From contig NZ_BAACAP010000232.1 in the NCBI RefSeq assembly GCF_045865695.1, positions 44,636 through 108,635 on the forward strand: 64,000 bases of DNA, written 5' to 3'. This stretch comes from Scytonema sp045865695 (GTDB lineage Bacteria; Cyanobacteriota; Cyanobacteriia; Cyanobacteriales; Nostocaceae). The translations under genes were made by a program, and so were the position numbers. Below the pieces are notes generated by a model. It did not search any database and was not told the DNA's origin. It worked only from the letters and a program-made list of their open reading frames with translations. The stretch's first letter is position 1; the number at the start of each line of letters is the position of its first letter. Below are positions 16,072-24,515 of this stretch, piece by piece.

Positions 16072-16941
16072 ATGTGCGCGATCGCAGTAGAGCAGCAGCA
16101 ATACAAGACTTACATTCTCTCAGATGAAAGTACCAGGAGCAAAGTCACCGTTGTTCCGGAACGGGGAGGTATTATTACTACTTGGCTCCTTGGGGAACAA
16201 GACATTTTTTACATGGATACCGAGCGGTTTGCCGATCCCACTCTGTCTGTACGAGGCGGCATTCCACTCCTTTTCCCTATCTGTGGTAACTTAGTTGATG
16301 ACACCTATACCCTCAACGGCAAAACATATCAACTCAAACAGCATGGCTTTGCGCGTAATCTTGCTTGGGAAGTTAGCGAACAGTCAGATTCCAATGGTGC
16401 TAGCCTAACTGTCAATCTTAAAAGTAGTGAAGAAACCCGTGCAGTTTATCCTTTCGACTTCGAGCTAAATTTTATTTATACAATCCGGGGCAATAACTTA
16501 GAATTGCGATACCGCCACACCAATCTATCTCAAGAACCTATGCCTTTTGCAACGGGCATTCATCCTTACTTTTATGCACCTGATAAAAGCAAATTGGTTT
16601 TCGATTTACCGTCCAATCGATATCAAATTAAGGGTGACAAGACTGTTCAATCATTTGCAGGAAAGTTTGATTTTGAGCAGGATGAAATCGATTTTGCTTT
16701 CATTAATCTGTCCAAACAGTCTGCTGTCGTCACTGACCAAAGTCGCAATCTCAAACTAACTGTTAGCTATGACAAAAATTATTCAACTCTAGTGTTTTGG
16801 ACTGTCAAAGGTAAAGATTTTTACTGTTTAGAACCTTGGAGTGCTCCCCGTAATGCTCTAAACACAGGCGAATCTTTACTACAGGCTGAGCCTAATACAA
16901 CAGTAGAAACAGTGATAAATATAACTGTTGAAAGCGTTTAG
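16072..16941 (+). CDS. Aldose 1-epimerase family protein
   Basis: 289 residues of the galactose-mutarotase-like beta fold. Landmarks: VPERGGIITTW, GGIPLLFPICGNL, KQHGFARNLAW (His-containing substrate loop), the second His in FATGIHPYFYAPD, and CLEPWSAPRNALNTGE near the C-terminus with the catalytic-type Glu. Such enzymes interconvert anomers of hexoses or hexose 6-phosphates in the cytoplasm. Monocistronic, convergent with the SDR operon; a hairpin lies between them at 17133-17162. Confidence 0.88.
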   Translation: MCAIAVEQQQYKTYILSDESTRSKVTVVPERGGIITTWLLGEQDIFYMDTERFADPTLSVRGGIPLLFPICGNLVDDTYTLNGKTYQLKQHGFARNLAWEVSEQSDSNGASLTVNLKSSEETRAVYPFDFELNFIYTIRGNNLELRYRHTNLSQEPMPFATGIHPYFYAPDKSKLVFDLPSNRYQIKGDKTVQSFAGKFDFEQDEIDFAFINLSKQSAVVTDQSRNLKLTVSYDKNYSTLVFWTVKGKDFYCLEPWSAPRNALNTGESLLQAEPNTTVETVINITVESV

Positions 16942-17132
16942 TTTGGAATTTGCAACTTTGGCGATCGCACGACTATAGCGTTTTCTAGTTTGCGGAGATA
17001 CGAATTTATCAGCGTCCATCCGCTACAGGCTGCGGTTAGTTCTCTCTTCCCATACCTTACAAAAGTGAGAATTGCTATAAAATTCAGTAAAATGTGCGCT
17101 CGGATTTCCAAGAAATAAATCCTCATGAACTA

Positions 17133-17162
17133 CCTACACTTCGGACTTGCCGTAAGTGTAGG
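17133..17162. terminator. Hairpin between convergent genes
   Basis: CCTACACTTCGG pairs with CCG-T-AAGTGTAGG (one bulged base) across a short ACTTG loop. Its position between the converging epimerase and SDR genes suits a bidirectional terminator, although no T-run follows. It may instead be a dispersed repeat. Confidence 0.4.
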
Positions 17163-17200
17163 CTTCTTGACCACCATCAATACGGTTTAAAATCAAGTTA

Positions 17201-17968
17201 CTATGCAGCATGATAGCCGCCGTCCACATATAAAATCTCACCCGTGATGTAAGAAGATGCCTCGCTTGCCAAGAACAAATAGGCACCCAAAAATTCATCA
17301 ACTGCTCCACGTCGCCCCATTGGTGTAAAAGTCACAACACGCTTCTGGTAAGGAGCATCTGCATCAAACTTGACATCTGCCATGATGTTCTCAATGTAGC
17401 CAGGAGCTACAGCATTGACACGAACTCCTCGCTGTGCCCACTCCACCCCCATTGTGCGAACGAGTTGATTGATGCCACCCTTGGAAGCTGCGTATGGAAC
17501 TAATCCAGGAATACCTGCACTTCCTGCAATCGAGGAAGTCATAATAATGCTGCCGCGACCGTAACTCAGCATATGTTGTGCAGCAAATTGAGCGCAGAAA
17601 TAATAGCCGCGTAGATTGATATTTAGTATTTTGTCCCACTCATTTTCTGCATATTGTTCAGCAGGTTTAATAATGTCAGTTCCAGCGTTACAAATCATGA
17701 CATCGAGCGTTCCATATCGCTCAAGGGCTGTTGAGACAAAGTGTTGACAGTCAGCTTGATTTCGCACATCTAAAACTACTGATTCAACCGCTAGACCGTA
17801 GGAATTAAATTCCTGCCTAGTATTTTCAAGTTCTTCGCGATCCCAAGATGAAATAATTACCTTTGCGCCGCGTTCAGCAAATCCTTGAGCGATCGCATTA
17901 CCCAATCCCCGACTCGAACCGCTGATACAAACAACCTTATTTTCGACACTAAATAGGTCTTTTACCAT
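17201..17968 (-). CDS. SDR family oxidoreductase
   Basis: 255 residues. GSSRGLGNAIAQGF is the cofactor loop, ICNAGTDII the NAG motif, SIIMTSSIAGSAG the catalytic Ser region, YAASKGG the YxxxK, and ITGEILYVDGGYHA the typical C-terminus. It resembles gluconate 5-dehydrogenase or 3-oxoacyl reductase type SDRs. It is the last gene of the leftward operon that begins near 22439 and encodes sugar-like redox and isomerase enzymes, so a polyol or keto-sugar substrate is plausible but unproven. Confidence 0.87.
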   Translation of the reverse strand: MVKDLFSVENKVVCISGSSRGLGNAIAQGFAERGAKVIISSWDREELENTRQEFNSYGLAVESVVLDVRNQADCQHFVSTALERYGTLDVMICNAGTDIIKPAEQYAENEWDKILNINLRGYYFCAQFAAQHMLSYGRGSIIMTSSIAGSAGIPGLVPYAASKGGINQLVRTMGVEWAQRGVRVNAVAPGYIENIMADVKFDADAPYQKRVVTFTPMGRRGAVDEFLGAYLFLASEASSYITGEILYVDGGYHAA

Positions 17969-18028
17969 GACTCACTCGACTACAGTTCGTCTCCTATTAT
18001 CGTTACTACAGTACCAATGTACAAGTAG

Positions 18029-18883
18029 CTAAATCTGGCACTTGCCACTAACCAGAGCATCGTAAATCTCCAACACTGCTTGTTCACCTTCTGGTCCTGG
18101 CTGTGAGATAGAATGTTCCATTTCCACCAATCCGGTGTAGCCCTTTGCATAAATATGTTTCAAAATGGCTTTGTAGTTTATCTCACCGCTTGTAGGTTCA
18201 GTTCTTCTAGGAGCATCTGCAATTTGAAAACAGACAATTTCATCCCAAACTCTATCAATATTTTCAATGATATTGCCGCTTTCCATCTGTACTTGGAATA
18301 TATCAAATATTAGCTTGACTGCTGGACTATTGACAGCTTTAGTAATGAGATAAGCATGGGGAATCGTTGTGACAAATGTTCCCGTCCACCATTTCCCCGT
18401 AATTGCTTCTATACCAAGAATGATGCCCGCAGATTCTGCTAGCTCAGCGCAATACTTGAGATTTTCAATCGTATTAGTGGTTTGATAATCCCTATAGTTG
18501 CGCGGGTCGAGTGGACCAGAAAGTGTCGTCACATATTTGCCATTAACCCGTTTAGCAACTTCAATAGTTTCGCGCAACTGCTGCAATAAAACTTCACGAG
18601 CTTCTTCTGAATTACTCACAAATGTGGGATATTCAAGGACTAAATTATTAACAAAACAACCCATTTCCATCCCATGCCGTTCTAGTTCTTTCCCAATTTT
18701 TTCTTGTACCTCAACTGGACGTAGCTTAAGAAAATTATCTTCGATGCCAGCAAATCCTCGGTCAGCAATAAACTTAATTTGGTCGATGGGATCGTCACCC
18801 GCAAGATTTTTGAACAGACCATCACCCAATGGTTTGCTGAGTCCGATGTGTGGTGCAAAACGCATTTTACCAACGTTTGTCAT
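18029..18883 (-). CDS. Hydroxypyruvate isomerase-like TIM-barrel protein
   Basis: 284 residues from ATG 18883; the upstream in-frame start at 18904 is less likely. Xylose-isomerase-like TIM barrel of the Hyi type: FAPHIGLSKP at the first strand, GFAGIEDNF (metal Glu), LGIEAITGKWW (Glu), LIFDIFQVQMESGN and CFQIADAPRRTEPTSGEINY, YTGLVEMEHS. Enzymes of this fold isomerise hydroxypyruvate/tartronate semialdehyde or keto-sugars with a divalent metal. The neighbouring SDR and AKR genes suggest a carbohydrate-derived substrate. Confidence 0.83.
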   Translation of the reverse strand: MTNVGKMRFAPHIGLSKPLGDGLFKNLAGDDPIDQIKFIADRGFAGIEDNFLKLRPVEVQEKIGKELERHGMEMGCFVNNLVLEYPTFVSNSEEAREVLLQQLRETIEVAKRVNGKYVTTLSGPLDPRNYRDYQTTNTIENLKYCAELAESAGIILGIEAITGKWWTGTFVTTIPHAYLITKAVNSPAVKLIFDIFQVQMESGNIIENIDRVWDEIVCFQIADAPRRTEPTSGEINYKAILKHIYAKGYTGLVEMEHSISQPGPEGEQAVLEIYDALVSGKCQI

Positions 18884-18919
18884 TTTGATTCTTACCCCGT
18901 ACAATCATTGTTTATAAAT

Positions 18920-19819
18920 TCAAACTGTTTGCATTTGATTCAAAGCTTCGATTTCGTCTGGAGTCAGTTTGATGGAAGCAGCCACAATATTTTCTTCAAG
19001 GTGAGCAATTGTTGTCGTTCCTGGTATCAAAATGATATTAGGCGCACGATGTAGCAACCATGCTAACGCAATTTGATTTGGTTTCACACCGTGACGATTG
19101 GCAATTTCTGCCAAAATCCCTTGTGCATTTGCTAATGGTGCGCCTTGCTTGAGGGGATGTGCGCCAAGCGAGCCGTAGGGGATAAATGCAATCCCGTGTT
19201 TGGTGCAGTAATCCAAGACATTTTCATTGTCACGTTCGCTGATGCCAAAGCGGTTTTGCACAGAAGCAATTGGAACTATCCGCCGCGCTTGTTCAATTTG
19301 CGCGATCGCAACGTTGGATAGCCCTACATGACGAATTTTACCTTCTGACTTCAAGGTTGCTAGCATTCCTACTGATTCAGTAAAAGGTACTTGAGGGTCA
19401 GGACGATGCAGTTGGTAAAGGTCTATTTGGTCTACTCGCAACCTTTGCAAGCTGGCTTCACAACCCCGTCGCAAATTTTCCGGTCTTCCGTCAGCGCGAA
19501 TGTCATCCGGTGCAGGTTTGTTGATACCACCTTTAGTGGCAATGACTACACCTTGTGGATAGGGATGCAGTGCAGAAGCAATCAATTCTTCATTGAAACC
19601 AGGTCCGTAAGCTTCGGCTGTATCGATAAAATTAATACCCTGTTCCACTGCACGACGTAGGAGTTTTTGACCGCCTTCCCAATCCGAATAGGGACCAAAA
19701 TTGCCAGGTTGTCCCGTTAATCGCATTGCGCCGTAACCGAGACGGTTAACGTTTAACTCGTCTCCAATTTGAAAAGTACTTGGAACAGTAGCATCAATTT
19801 TTACAGTATTGTCCGTCAT
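18920..19819 (-). CDS. Aldo/keto reductase
   Basis: 299 residues with an AKR TIM barrel. NFIDTAEAYGPGFNEELI has the catalytic Asp and Tyr, VVIATKGGINKPA the Lys, and DLYQLHRPDP the His. The NADPH site at the C-terminus reads ILIPGTTTIAHLEENI. A good CAGGAG precedes ATG 19819. It is 15 bases from the isomerase gene, so the two are co-transcribed. The substrate is unknown; similar cyanobacterial AKRs reduce small aldehydes. Confidence 0.9.
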   Translation of the reverse strand: MTDNTVKIDATVPSTFQIGDELNVNRLGYGAMRLTGQPGNFGPYSDWEGGQKLLRRAVEQGINFIDTAEAYGPGFNEELIASALHPYPQGVVIATKGGINKPAPDDIRADGRPENLRRGCEASLQRLRVDQIDLYQLHRPDPQVPFTESVGMLATLKSEGKIRHVGLSNVAIAQIEQARRIVPIASVQNRFGISERDNENVLDYCTKHGIAFIPYGSLGAHPLKQGAPLANAQGILAEIANRHGVKPNQIALAWLLHRAPNIILIPGTTTIAHLEENIVAASIKLTPDEIEALNQMQTV

Positions 19820-19875
19820 AATCTTTTACTCCTGTTTGTGTTAGTGAATGACTTGACCTTTTTGAGGGGACTATG

Positions 19876-19942
19876 TTCTTGTGGTACGGGCGTCCTCGCC
19901 CGTCCTTTATTGGTGGCGGGCTAGAAGCCCGCACCACAAGAA
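19876..19942. repeat. Palindromic repeat with nested GC hairpins
   Basis: The outer arms TTCTTGTGGTACGGGC and GCCCGCACCACAAGAA pair with one mismatch. Inside are GGGCG-TCCT-CGCCC and CGGGCTAGAAGCCCG, two perfect small hairpins. It lies between the GMC and AKR genes of one operon and could act as a processing or attenuation point. This repeat type is common and dispersed in filamentous cyanobacteria. Confidence 0.75.
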
Positions 19943-19972
19943 ATTCTGGAAGATTTTTTTATTGGGAAGCTT

Positions 19973-21550
19973 CTAAGCATAGAGTAACTCGTGGTTTTGC
20001 CGAGTTGTTACTAGCCCATGTGCTTGTTTAATCAGGTCTGAAGCACGTTCCGCAATCATTACGATCGCTGCTTGTGTATGTCCGCTAATCACTGAGGGTA
20101 TGACACTGGCATCAGCTATACGCAACCCTGTAACACCATAGACTCGTAATTGCGGGTCTACGACTGCCATTTCATCCAGCCCCATCTTGCACGAGCCGAC
20201 CATATGCCACTGCGAGATACTATGTTCTCGAACGGCTGCACGCAAATCGGCATCGGATTGAAGATTTGCACCGGGGGTAATTTCTGATTTCACCCATCTA
20301 GAGAGGGGAGCGGTTGCAAAAATCTCACGGGATAGACGCACCGCCTGTATCATGCGCTCGACGTCAGATTCCACAGCCAAGAAATTGGGGTTCAACAAAG
20401 GTGCTGCAAATGGATCGGTGCTTGCGAGGCGGACGTTTCCCCTAGATTGCGGACGTTGCAACGATGCAACTATCGTCAAACCATCTGGTTCGCGGTTACC
20501 GCTAGCTTCAAAGGTTGTAGGTAAGAAAATTAACTCTAAATCTGGTGTTATCCAATCGGGTGAAGAGCGTAAAAACAGCGCAGCTTCAGTGGCAATTTGC
20601 CCTGTATCGCTTGCTTTCGCTGCTAAGTTATAAACAACACGTAAATAAGCGTGGTCGTGAAAGTTTTCACATACACCTGGTAGATTCACCCGCACGGGAA
20701 TACCAAACTGCTCTAAATGGGAAGCTCTCCCAATTCCAGAAAGCATCAAAAGTTTTGGTGACTCAGCAGCACTCGCACAGAGAATGACCTCTTTTCTCGC
20801 ACGGACAGTTTTGATGACGCCATTTTGTACATAGGTCACACCTACACAGCGCGTGCCTTCAAATTCCAGTTTGGTGACTTGTGCTTCTGTCTCCAGCGTT
20901 AGGTTTGGGCGACCAAGAGCAGGTAGCAGGTATGCTTGTGCAGTACCATAGCGCTTACCATCTTTGATGTTAACTTGCACGTAGCTGACACCAAACATTG
21001 CGTCTTCTTCAGAACCGTTAAAGTTATTTGACTGAGGATAACCTGCATTAACGCTAGCTGCAACGAAGTCCTTGGCAATAGGATTCAGTTTTTCTTCATG
21101 CTTACCCGTACTGGTAATATACAGTGGTCCATCATGCCCCAGTTGGGGGTCGTCTTCATCAACAAAATTCTCCATTCGCTGGAAGTAAGGTAACACGTCT
21201 TTGTAAGCCCAACCTAATGCGCCATTATATGCCCAAGCATTGAAGTCACTCCGATGACCGCGAGTGTACATCATGCCGTTGAGGCTGCTAGTACCTCCGA
21301 GCATTTTACCGTGAGGTTCTTTGACGGTACGACTATCTAAACCAGGTTGCGGTACAGTTGAATAGTCCCAGTCAATTTCCGTACCGAGCATACTAGGCCA
21401 AATAGTTGGATTATTGACTAGGACAGGCGGTAAATTGAGACGACCAGCTTCTAGTACCAGTACAGTTACATCAGCAGGTTCACTGAGACGATTAGCAATA
21501 ACTGCTCCGGCGGAACCCGTACCAATGACGATGAAATCAAATGATGACAT
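19973..21550 (-). CDS. GMC family FAD oxidoreductase (choline dehydrogenase-like)
   Basis: 525 residues, normal for the glucose-methanol-choline family. It has the FAD-binding FIVIGTGSAGAVIANRL, the GMC signature GGTSSLNGMMYTRGH, the second signature around LCASAAESPKLLMLSGIG, and the C-terminal catalytic His in ISQWHMVGSCKMG and VISGHTQAA. It oxidises an alcohol to an aldehyde. An AAAGGAG box precedes the ATG. It follows the VOC gene by 48 bases in the TetR-2-facing operon. Confidence 0.92.
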   Translation of the reverse strand: MSSFDFIVIGTGSAGAVIANRLSEPADVTVLVLEAGRLNLPPVLVNNPTIWPSMLGTEIDWDYSTVPQPGLDSRTVKEPHGKMLGGTSSLNGMMYTRGHRSDFNAWAYNGALGWAYKDVLPYFQRMENFVDEDDPQLGHDGPLYITSTGKHEEKLNPIAKDFVAASVNAGYPQSNNFNGSEEDAMFGVSYVQVNIKDGKRYGTAQAYLLPALGRPNLTLETEAQVTKLEFEGTRCVGVTYVQNGVIKTVRARKEVILCASAAESPKLLMLSGIGRASHLEQFGIPVRVNLPGVCENFHDHAYLRVVYNLAAKASDTGQIATEAALFLRSSPDWITPDLELIFLPTTFEASGNREPDGLTIVASLQRPQSRGNVRLASTDPFAAPLLNPNFLAVESDVERMIQAVRLSREIFATAPLSRWVKSEITPGANLQSDADLRAAVREHSISQWHMVGSCKMGLDEMAVVDPQLRVYGVTGLRIADASVIPSVISGHTQAAIVMIAERASDLIKQAHGLVTTRQNHELLYA

Positions 21551-21598
21551 GAGAAACTCCTTTGTTATTGTTTTTTGCTGTAAAGACTTGAGTGCAAA

Positions 21599-22081
21599 CT
21601 AAGATTTTTTAACGGGACCAGAAAATTCAATAAATTTCAATGGTCCTGAAAACTCGATAACATTCCCGTTATTGTCTTTGATGAAACCAACTCGTACACC
21701 AATATTGGGATAATCTGCGGCTTGAACAAATGTCTGCACACCGCGTTCTGATAATTGCGAGAGTGCTGCATCGACATCATCAACACGAAAACAAAAATGA
21801 CCGATCCCTGTTGTGCGTAGAGCTTCTTCAAAAGAAGATGGATTAGGCATTCCAGAGCGTGGCTGGCTAGTACCAACTATCTCAATCCGAAATCCACTCA
21901 CATTGAGATAAGCTAATTTTAAATCTGGTAATTGCTCTACAGTCCATTCTTTTTCAACAGTTGCATCAAGCTTTTGTTGATACCATTGCACTGTTTCTTC
22001 ATAATTAGGCACACTTAACATGATATGGTCTATACGCATAGAAGCCAAACCATTACGGCTAGAAATATCAAGTGCTGACAT
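21599..22081 (-). CDS. VOC family (glyoxalase/dioxygenase-like) protein
   Basis: 160 residues, one vicinal-oxygen-chelate unit: RIDHIMLSVPNYEETVQWY at the start, TGIGHFCFRVDDVDAAL in the middle and VGFIKDNNGNVIEFSGP at the end, with His, His and Glu in the usual metal positions. An AAGGAG box precedes the ATG. The C-terminus carries a short tandem duplication (EFSGPLKFIEFSGPVKKS), an odd extra copy of the metal-ligand strand. The reaction is unknown. It lies between the small membrane gene and the GMC gene. Confidence 0.83.
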   Translation of the reverse strand: MSALDISSRNGLASMRIDHIMLSVPNYEETVQWYQQKLDATVEKEWTVEQLPDLKLAYLNVSGFRIEIVGTSQPRSGMPNPSSFEEALRTTGIGHFCFRVDDVDAALSQLSERGVQTFVQAADYPNIGVRVGFIKDNNGNVIEFSGPLKFIEFSGPVKKS

Positions 22082-22115
22082 AACAATCTCCTTGTACTCA
22101 TTGGATATTATTCTG

Positions 22116-22439
22116 CTATTTATTATTTAGATAAAGCCAAGTGGAAAAGACTTTCATCAACCAAGGCATAACAATATAAGTCATTAAATAAACTAAGACA
22201 AGCGTGAGCAAGAGTGTCCGTATTGGTATTGGTAAAAGATTCAGTTGTTTCCCAAATAAGAGAAAGATAACTGTAATTAGAGGATAAATTGCCAACCAGG
22301 TTAGTAAAAATATTTTGTAGCGAGGTGGTTTGTTTTGCTGAGTTACCCGTATGTACTTATATGTTCTAACCACACGGTGCTTTTTCAGTATGTACATTAA
22401 GCGATTTATCCCACGCAACCTCTTTTGACTATGAGCCAT
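22116..22439 (-). CDS. Small two-helix membrane protein (like the C-terminal part of COG3224)
   Basis: 107 residues with a basic N-terminus (KRLRGINRLMYILKKHR) and two membrane helices (IFLLTWLAIYPLITVIFLLF and LLLTLVLVYLMTYIVM). The PPRYKIFLLTWLAIYPL and LRGWL/STWLYL-type ends resemble the membrane tail found after antibiotic-biosynthesis-monooxygenase domains in COG3224 proteins. The monooxygenase domain itself is absent here. First gene of the leftward operon. An operator-like palindrome lies just upstream at 22460-22476. Confidence 0.6.
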   Translation of the reverse strand: MAHSQKRLRGINRLMYILKKHRVVRTYKYIRVTQQNKPPRYKIFLLTWLAIYPLITVIFLLFGKQLNLLPIPIRTLLLTLVLVYLMTYIVMPWLMKVFSTWLYLNNK

Positions 22440-22459
22440 GACCTCTCACCCCCCTTTTT

Positions 22460-22476
22460 CGTAACGCTACGTTATG
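22460..22476. promoter_or_regulatory. Operator-like site, leftward promoter facing TetR-2
   Basis: CGTAACGCTACGTTATG; its complement reads CATAACGTAGCGTTACG. It is closely similar to the site at 22601-22614 (AACGTGACGTTACG), with 12 of 14 core positions shared. Inferred binding site of TetR-2 on the leftward operon promoter. Confidence 0.6.
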
Positions 22477-22600
22477 TAATTTAATTTAGACAAAATCATC
22501 AAGCGTGTCAAGTAGGGGTAAAAAGAAATTTTTGAGCGACTTACCAAAGTCAAACCCAGAAATACTAACACTTTCTAGGTTTTAGCGTTATTATTGTATT

Positions 22601-22614
22601 AACGTGACGTTACG
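22601..22614. promoter_or_regulatory. Operator-like site upstream of TetR-2
   Basis: AACGTGACGTTACG, extended by TTACGTAA, lies 25 bases before the TetR-2 start. Similar to the complement of 22460-22476 and, more weakly, to the TetR-1 sites (AACGTATCGTA). Confidence 0.6.
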
Positions 22615-22639
22615 TAAATAAAGCCTGAGGAAGAGGGAT

Positions 22640-23251
22640 ATGCAAAAGGTAGTAGGAAAAACAACAGCAAAAGTTCAGTCCCGAGGTAGAGGACGACCGC
22701 GTTCTGACGAAGCACATCAAAACATTCTGCACGCTGCTTACGAATTATTGATGGAAGTGGGCTATGCTCAGTTAACGATAGAAGGAGTTGCAGCACGCGC
22801 TCTTGTGGGGAAACCAACTATTTATCGGCGGTGGTCGAGTAAAGCGCGTCTTGTTATGGACGCTTTTTTAGCAGCAGTGAACCCAGAACTCTCTTTTCCC
22901 GATACGGGTTCGGTCAAGGAAGATATTTCACAGCAAATGCGTAAGTTAGTTAAAATCATGAACACTCCACGAGGACAGGTGATTGCAACGCTCATTGGTG
23001 GAGGACAAACCGACCCAGAAGTCATTGAGGCGTTCCGACTTAACTGGTTGTCACCACGTCGATTTGATTGTAGTGAGGTCATTAAAAAAGGTATAGAACG
23101 AGGGGAATTGCGTTCCGATCTTGATATTGAAGCAGTCATTGACGCGCTTTACAGTCCCTTGTTTTATCGTCTGCTGTTAAAACACGCATCGTTAACTGAA
23201 GATTTTGTAGATGAGTTAGTTAATATAGTCATGCCAGGATTGAGAGCATAA
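22640..23251 (+). CDS. TetR/AcrR family transcriptional regulator (TetR-2)
   Basis: 203 residues, ATG preceded by GGAAGAGGG. The helix-turn-helix reads LTIEGVAARALVGKPTIYRRW. The C-terminal domain is close in pattern to TetR-1 (SPRRFDCSEVIKKGIERGEL, YSPLFYRLLLKHASL), so the two are probably paralogues. It is divergent from the membrane/VOC/GMC/AKR/isomerase/SDR operon, and operator-like palindromes lie in both promoters, so it most likely represses both sides in response to an unknown small molecule. Confidence 0.9.
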   Translation: MQKVVGKTTAKVQSRGRGRPRSDEAHQNILHAAYELLMEVGYAQLTIEGVAARALVGKPTIYRRWSSKARLVMDAFLAAVNPELSFPDTGSVKEDISQQMRKLVKIMNTPRGQVIATLIGGGQTDPEVIEAFRLNWLSPRRFDCSEVIKKGIERGELRSDLDIEAVIDALYSPLFYRLLLKHASLTEDFVDELVNIVMPGLRA

Positions 23252-23283
23252 GAGATGATTTATAAAGTAAACATCAAGAAGAG

Positions 23284-23313
23284 TGTAGGTTGGGTTGAGG
23301 AACGAAACCCAAC
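23284..23313. repeat. Dispersed palindromic repeat, copy 2
   Basis: Same 30-base sequence as 9013-9042 (TTGGGTT...AACCCAA hairpin), here downstream of TetR-2, where it might act as a transcription end. Confidence 0.75.
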
Positions 23314-23328
23314 ATTTCTAAATTAAAT

Positions 23329-23439
23329 TTAGGCTGCATATCTAATAATCTCAACCTCTGCTCCATTATTAACAGCCACTTCTGCCCTATCTAGAACGTG
23401 TTCAGTAATTTCACTACTTAAATAGTATTCTCCACAATT
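23329..23439 (-). pseudogene. C-terminal gene relic cut by IS1 element
   Basis: On the minus strand the frame NCGEYYLSSEITEHVLDRAE, then VAVNNGAEVEIIRYAA and a stop, abuts the left end of the IS1-family element. It is too short to assign. Another relic lies on the far side of the element (24379-24510), but the two may not be halves of one gene. Confidence 0.5.
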
Positions 23440-24378
23440 GGTAGTGGTAAATATGTAGTGATAATAAATTTAGGCACGACAACAAGAATTATAATGATGA
23501 ATAAAATACCAGATAGCACCAATGTGGTTATCTAGCTTTTTAGAGAAGGATAAAGTCTTTCTAACTAAACGAGAAATTTTTTGACGCATTGTATTATTAA
23601 ACCGTTCAACATGATTAGTTTTGCCACTTTCCTTACCAACCGCCTGATGACGTTTGTTAGGAATAACTTTTGCATAAGCTGCCCAAAAATCTGTATAACA
23701 AACAGCACATTGACGATAAACTGGTGGTAACGAATTCCATAATCCGATAGCTCCATTTTCACTGCGATCACCAATGTAAACTCCAACTATTTCTCTAGTC
23801 TTTGTATTCAAAGCTAACCAAATCCATTGTTGATTACCTTTATGACCTACAAATGACCAAGCCTCATCACATTCAATAGTCAATTTACCTCTTAATTTTG
23901 CTGAAACATTTATTTTCTGAGGTATCTGGGCATATTTATTATTTACATACTGTTGTAACCAAGTCTGGGAAACACGAGCAGCGCGAGCAATACCAGCGAG
24001 AGGTATCTTCTCAAGTAAAAGTTTATCAATCAGTTTTATAGTATCGAGGCTAATAACTTTATTAGTGGGATTTTCTATAAACTGTCTTTGACAATTTTGA
24101 CACTGGTATTTTTGTTTTTGATTATGGATACTGCCATTTTTGACAGTGTGTTGAGAACCGCAATTGGGGCAAGTAGGTCTGGAGGCTGACATCAGTTTTG
24201 ATCCAGTCGAATTTTCAAATACTTGGGGACTTCATAAAAATTAACACCTTAGAGCTAAACTATCTATTCGTAATATTTATCCAAACTCGGTGTATCAATT
24301 AGTCAGCTAAATACACTTCAAAAGTTAAACAGTTAAAAAAGAAATAATTTGAGTTACTAAATTTGCATTAGCACTACC
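23440..24378 (-). mobile_element. IS1-family insertion sequence, about 939 bases
   Basis: It carries one transposase gene. The proposed ends are GGTAGTGGTAA at 23440 and, on the complement, GGTAGTGCTAA ending at 24378, an imperfect inverted repeat (10 of 11). No clear target duplication flanks it, so one side may have suffered a deletion. A 22-base solo copy of the left end occurs at 26167-26188, with one mismatch. Confidence 0.7.
23470..24192 (-). CDS. IS1-family transposase
   Basis: 240 residues in a single frame. N-terminal zinc ribbon CPNCGS ... CQNCQRQF, a helix-turn-helix (IPLAGIARAARVSQTWLQQY), then the DDE core: ECDEAWSFVG, CYTDFWAAYAKVI and NHVERFNNTMRQKISR supply the Asp, Asp and Glu. 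Intact by sequence, so the element may be mobile. Unlike E. coli IS1 it needs no programmed frameshift, as in other cyanobacterial IS1 relatives. Confidence 0.92.
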   Translation of the reverse strand: MSASRPTCPNCGSQHTVKNGSIHNQKQKYQCQNCQRQFIENPTNKVISLDTIKLIDKLLLEKIPLAGIARAARVSQTWLQQYVNNKYAQIPQKINVSAKLRGKLTIECDEAWSFVGHKGNQQWIWLALNTKTREIVGVYIGDRSENGAIGLWNSLPPVYRQCAVCYTDFWAAYAKVIPNKRHQAVGKESGKTNHVERFNNTMRQKISRLVRKTLSFSKKLDNHIGAIWYFIHHYNSCCRA

Positions 24379-24510
24379 CATTATAGAAATCAGCTCCCAA
24401 TGTATCAGCGTTTATAAATTTATAAGGACGACCTTTATCATCAGATGTACGATGCCAATGGTCATATTCTGCTATTTTTTGTCCTGTCTTCCCAAGTGGT
24501 TGTATAGTAT
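24379..24510 (-). pseudogene. Gene relic on the right flank of IS1
   Basis: The minus-strand frame contains HTIQPLGKTGQKIAEYDHWH and then RTSDDKGRPYKFINADTLGA before running into the element end at 24378. No start codon is visible and the family is not recognised. Its codons begin almost directly after the alcohol dehydrogenase stop. Confidence 0.45.
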
Positions 24511-24515
24511 GTGCA

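Noticed and set aside
16938..17126. 62-codon minus-strand open frame after the epimerase
   Set aside because: No recognisable motif, no ribosome-binding site, and composition like intergenic DNA; it overlaps the epimerase stop.
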